From Acidobacteriota bacterium (lineage in GTDB: Bacteria > Acidobacteriota > Terriglobia > Terriglobales > Acidobacteriaceae): a stretch of 6,178 bases of DNA. The DNA is taken from NCBI GenBank assembly GCA_021841795.1, contig JAKCDN010000192.1:1-6178 (forward strand), read 5' to 3'. The notes beneath the pieces were generated by a model that ran no database searches, was not told the DNA's origin, and saw nothing but the letters and a program-made list of their open reading frames with translations. Made by a program: the position numbers and the translations under genes. Shown here piece by piece: positions 5,674-6,178 of the stretch. The stretch's first letter is position 1. Each line of letters starts with the position of its first letter.

Positions 5674-6116
5674 GGCTTGAACCTCTGCAACCAGTTCACC
5701 GAATTTTCGACTGCAATCTCTGGGTGGCCTAATCCATGGCGCGCCCGGCGAAGGAACCGGTCGTCGGTCGTGAGCAGCGCGTCGGCCGCCGTATCTTCAG
5801 CACACGCCAGGTGAAGCGCACCGTAGCCGAGGCGCTCAAGCCGGCCTGCGCGCAAGAACGCCGCATCGGAGAGGATGATTCGTTCTGTAGCTCCGGAGAG
5901 CAACCGGGAAACCCGGGCGCGCGCTTTGCGGTCGGGATTGCCAAGAATCTCCGCCTCCAGAACCTCGCCGGCAACCCATTGCACCTTGCCCTTTTGGAGA
6001 AACCGGAAGAACGTTTCGATGGCGCTTGCTTCGATATCGATGCGCGTTTGGCTCCTCCCATCGAAGAGGCGCATCAGCGCACAGGTGTCGAGATAAATCC
6101 TGGAGGGTCTTGCCAT
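5670..6116 (-). CDS. PIN-domain protein, VapC-like putative ribonuclease toxin
   Basis: A 148-residue single PIN domain. VapC-type toxins of this fold cut RNA using a cluster of acidic residues that bind Mg or Mn. Visible here: the first Asp (Asp10) in IYLDTCALMRLFD, acidic residues Glu51, Glu54 and Glu56 in GEVLEAEILGN, and the C-terminal LLTTDDRFL with Asp118 and Asp119. The helix that usually reads D-A-L-H-L-A is GYGALHLACAE, so the expected Asp just before ALHLA is Gly99. Nuclease activity may therefore be reduced. The start at 6116 has only a weak GGA site close by. The stop overlaps the next gene by ATGA, so the two are made together. The likely role is the toxin of a chromosomal toxin-antitoxin pair; a domesticated or inactive PIN protein is the alternative. 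Confidence 0.85.
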   Translation of the reverse strand: MARPSRIYLDTCALMRLFDGRSQTRIDIEASAIETFFRFLQKGKVQWVAGEVLEAEILGNPDRKARARVSRLLSGATERIILSDAAFLRAGRLERLGYGALHLACAEDTAADALLTTDDRFLRRARHGLGHPEIAVENSVNWLQRFKP

Positions 6117-6125
6117 TTCCGGACC

Positions 6126-6168
6126 ATGTTATCCCAATTCGCGCCGAGTCAAGCGATCATGTGCGATC
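6126..6168 (-). promoter_or_regulatory. Possible promoter and repeat operator of the PIN module
   Basis: On the minus strand TTGACT (6152-6147) and TAACAT (6131-6126) make a -35/-10 pair with a short 15-base spacer, and would start transcription only a few bases before the PIN ATG. Just upstream, GCGATC occurs twice on the plus strand (6153-6158 and 6163-6168) at a 10-base step, about one helical turn. That is a plausible site for an autoregulating TA complex. Both calls are by eye. Confidence 0.35.
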
Positions 6169-6178
6169 GTACTCTATA

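Overview
The window fits a GC-rich free-living bacterium. The alaC, tyrS, Cys-rich rhodanese and TlpA proteins resemble those I associate with Acidobacteriota, but that assignment is inference from protein style and was not tested. There is no sign of a plasmid, phage or insertion sequence.

Layout from left to right. (1) Positions 1-283, minus strand: the first 94 codons of a short-chain dehydrogenase/reductase, with two perfect dyads in its upstream region. (2) Positions 451-1477, minus strand: a two-gene exported redox operon, with a Cys-rich rhodanese-like protein followed 7 bp later by a TlpA-type thioredoxin. (3) Positions 1586-2440: no credible protein gene. This stretch holds an array of about 31 degenerate units, one every 24-25 bases, most able to fold into a small hairpin. 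Read on the minus strand, many loops are GNRA tetraloops. The array is followed on that strand by a strong intrinsic terminator (1586-1630) with a cUUCGg loop and a U-rich tail. I interpret it as a long structured non-coding RNA, or a very long structured 3' region of the alaC transcript. It is the most unusual item here. (4) Positions 2597-3784, minus strand: alaC, a glutamate-pyruvate aminotransferase. (5) Positions 4174-5415, plus strand: tyrS, tyrosyl-tRNA synthetase, divergent from alaC across about 390 bp of non-coding DNA. (6) Positions 5443-6116, minus strand: a translationally coupled pair, a PIN-domain (VapC-like) protein followed by a 76-residue protein. It looks like a toxin-antitoxin module in reversed order and converges on tyrS.

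The housekeeping genes (alaC, tyrS) both concern amino acids, but they are transcribed apart and need not be functionally linked. The exported rhodanese and TlpA proteins probably act together on thiols or sulfur in the cell envelope. The hairpin array lies between the redox operon and alaC and appears to be its own transcription unit or an appendage of alaC.
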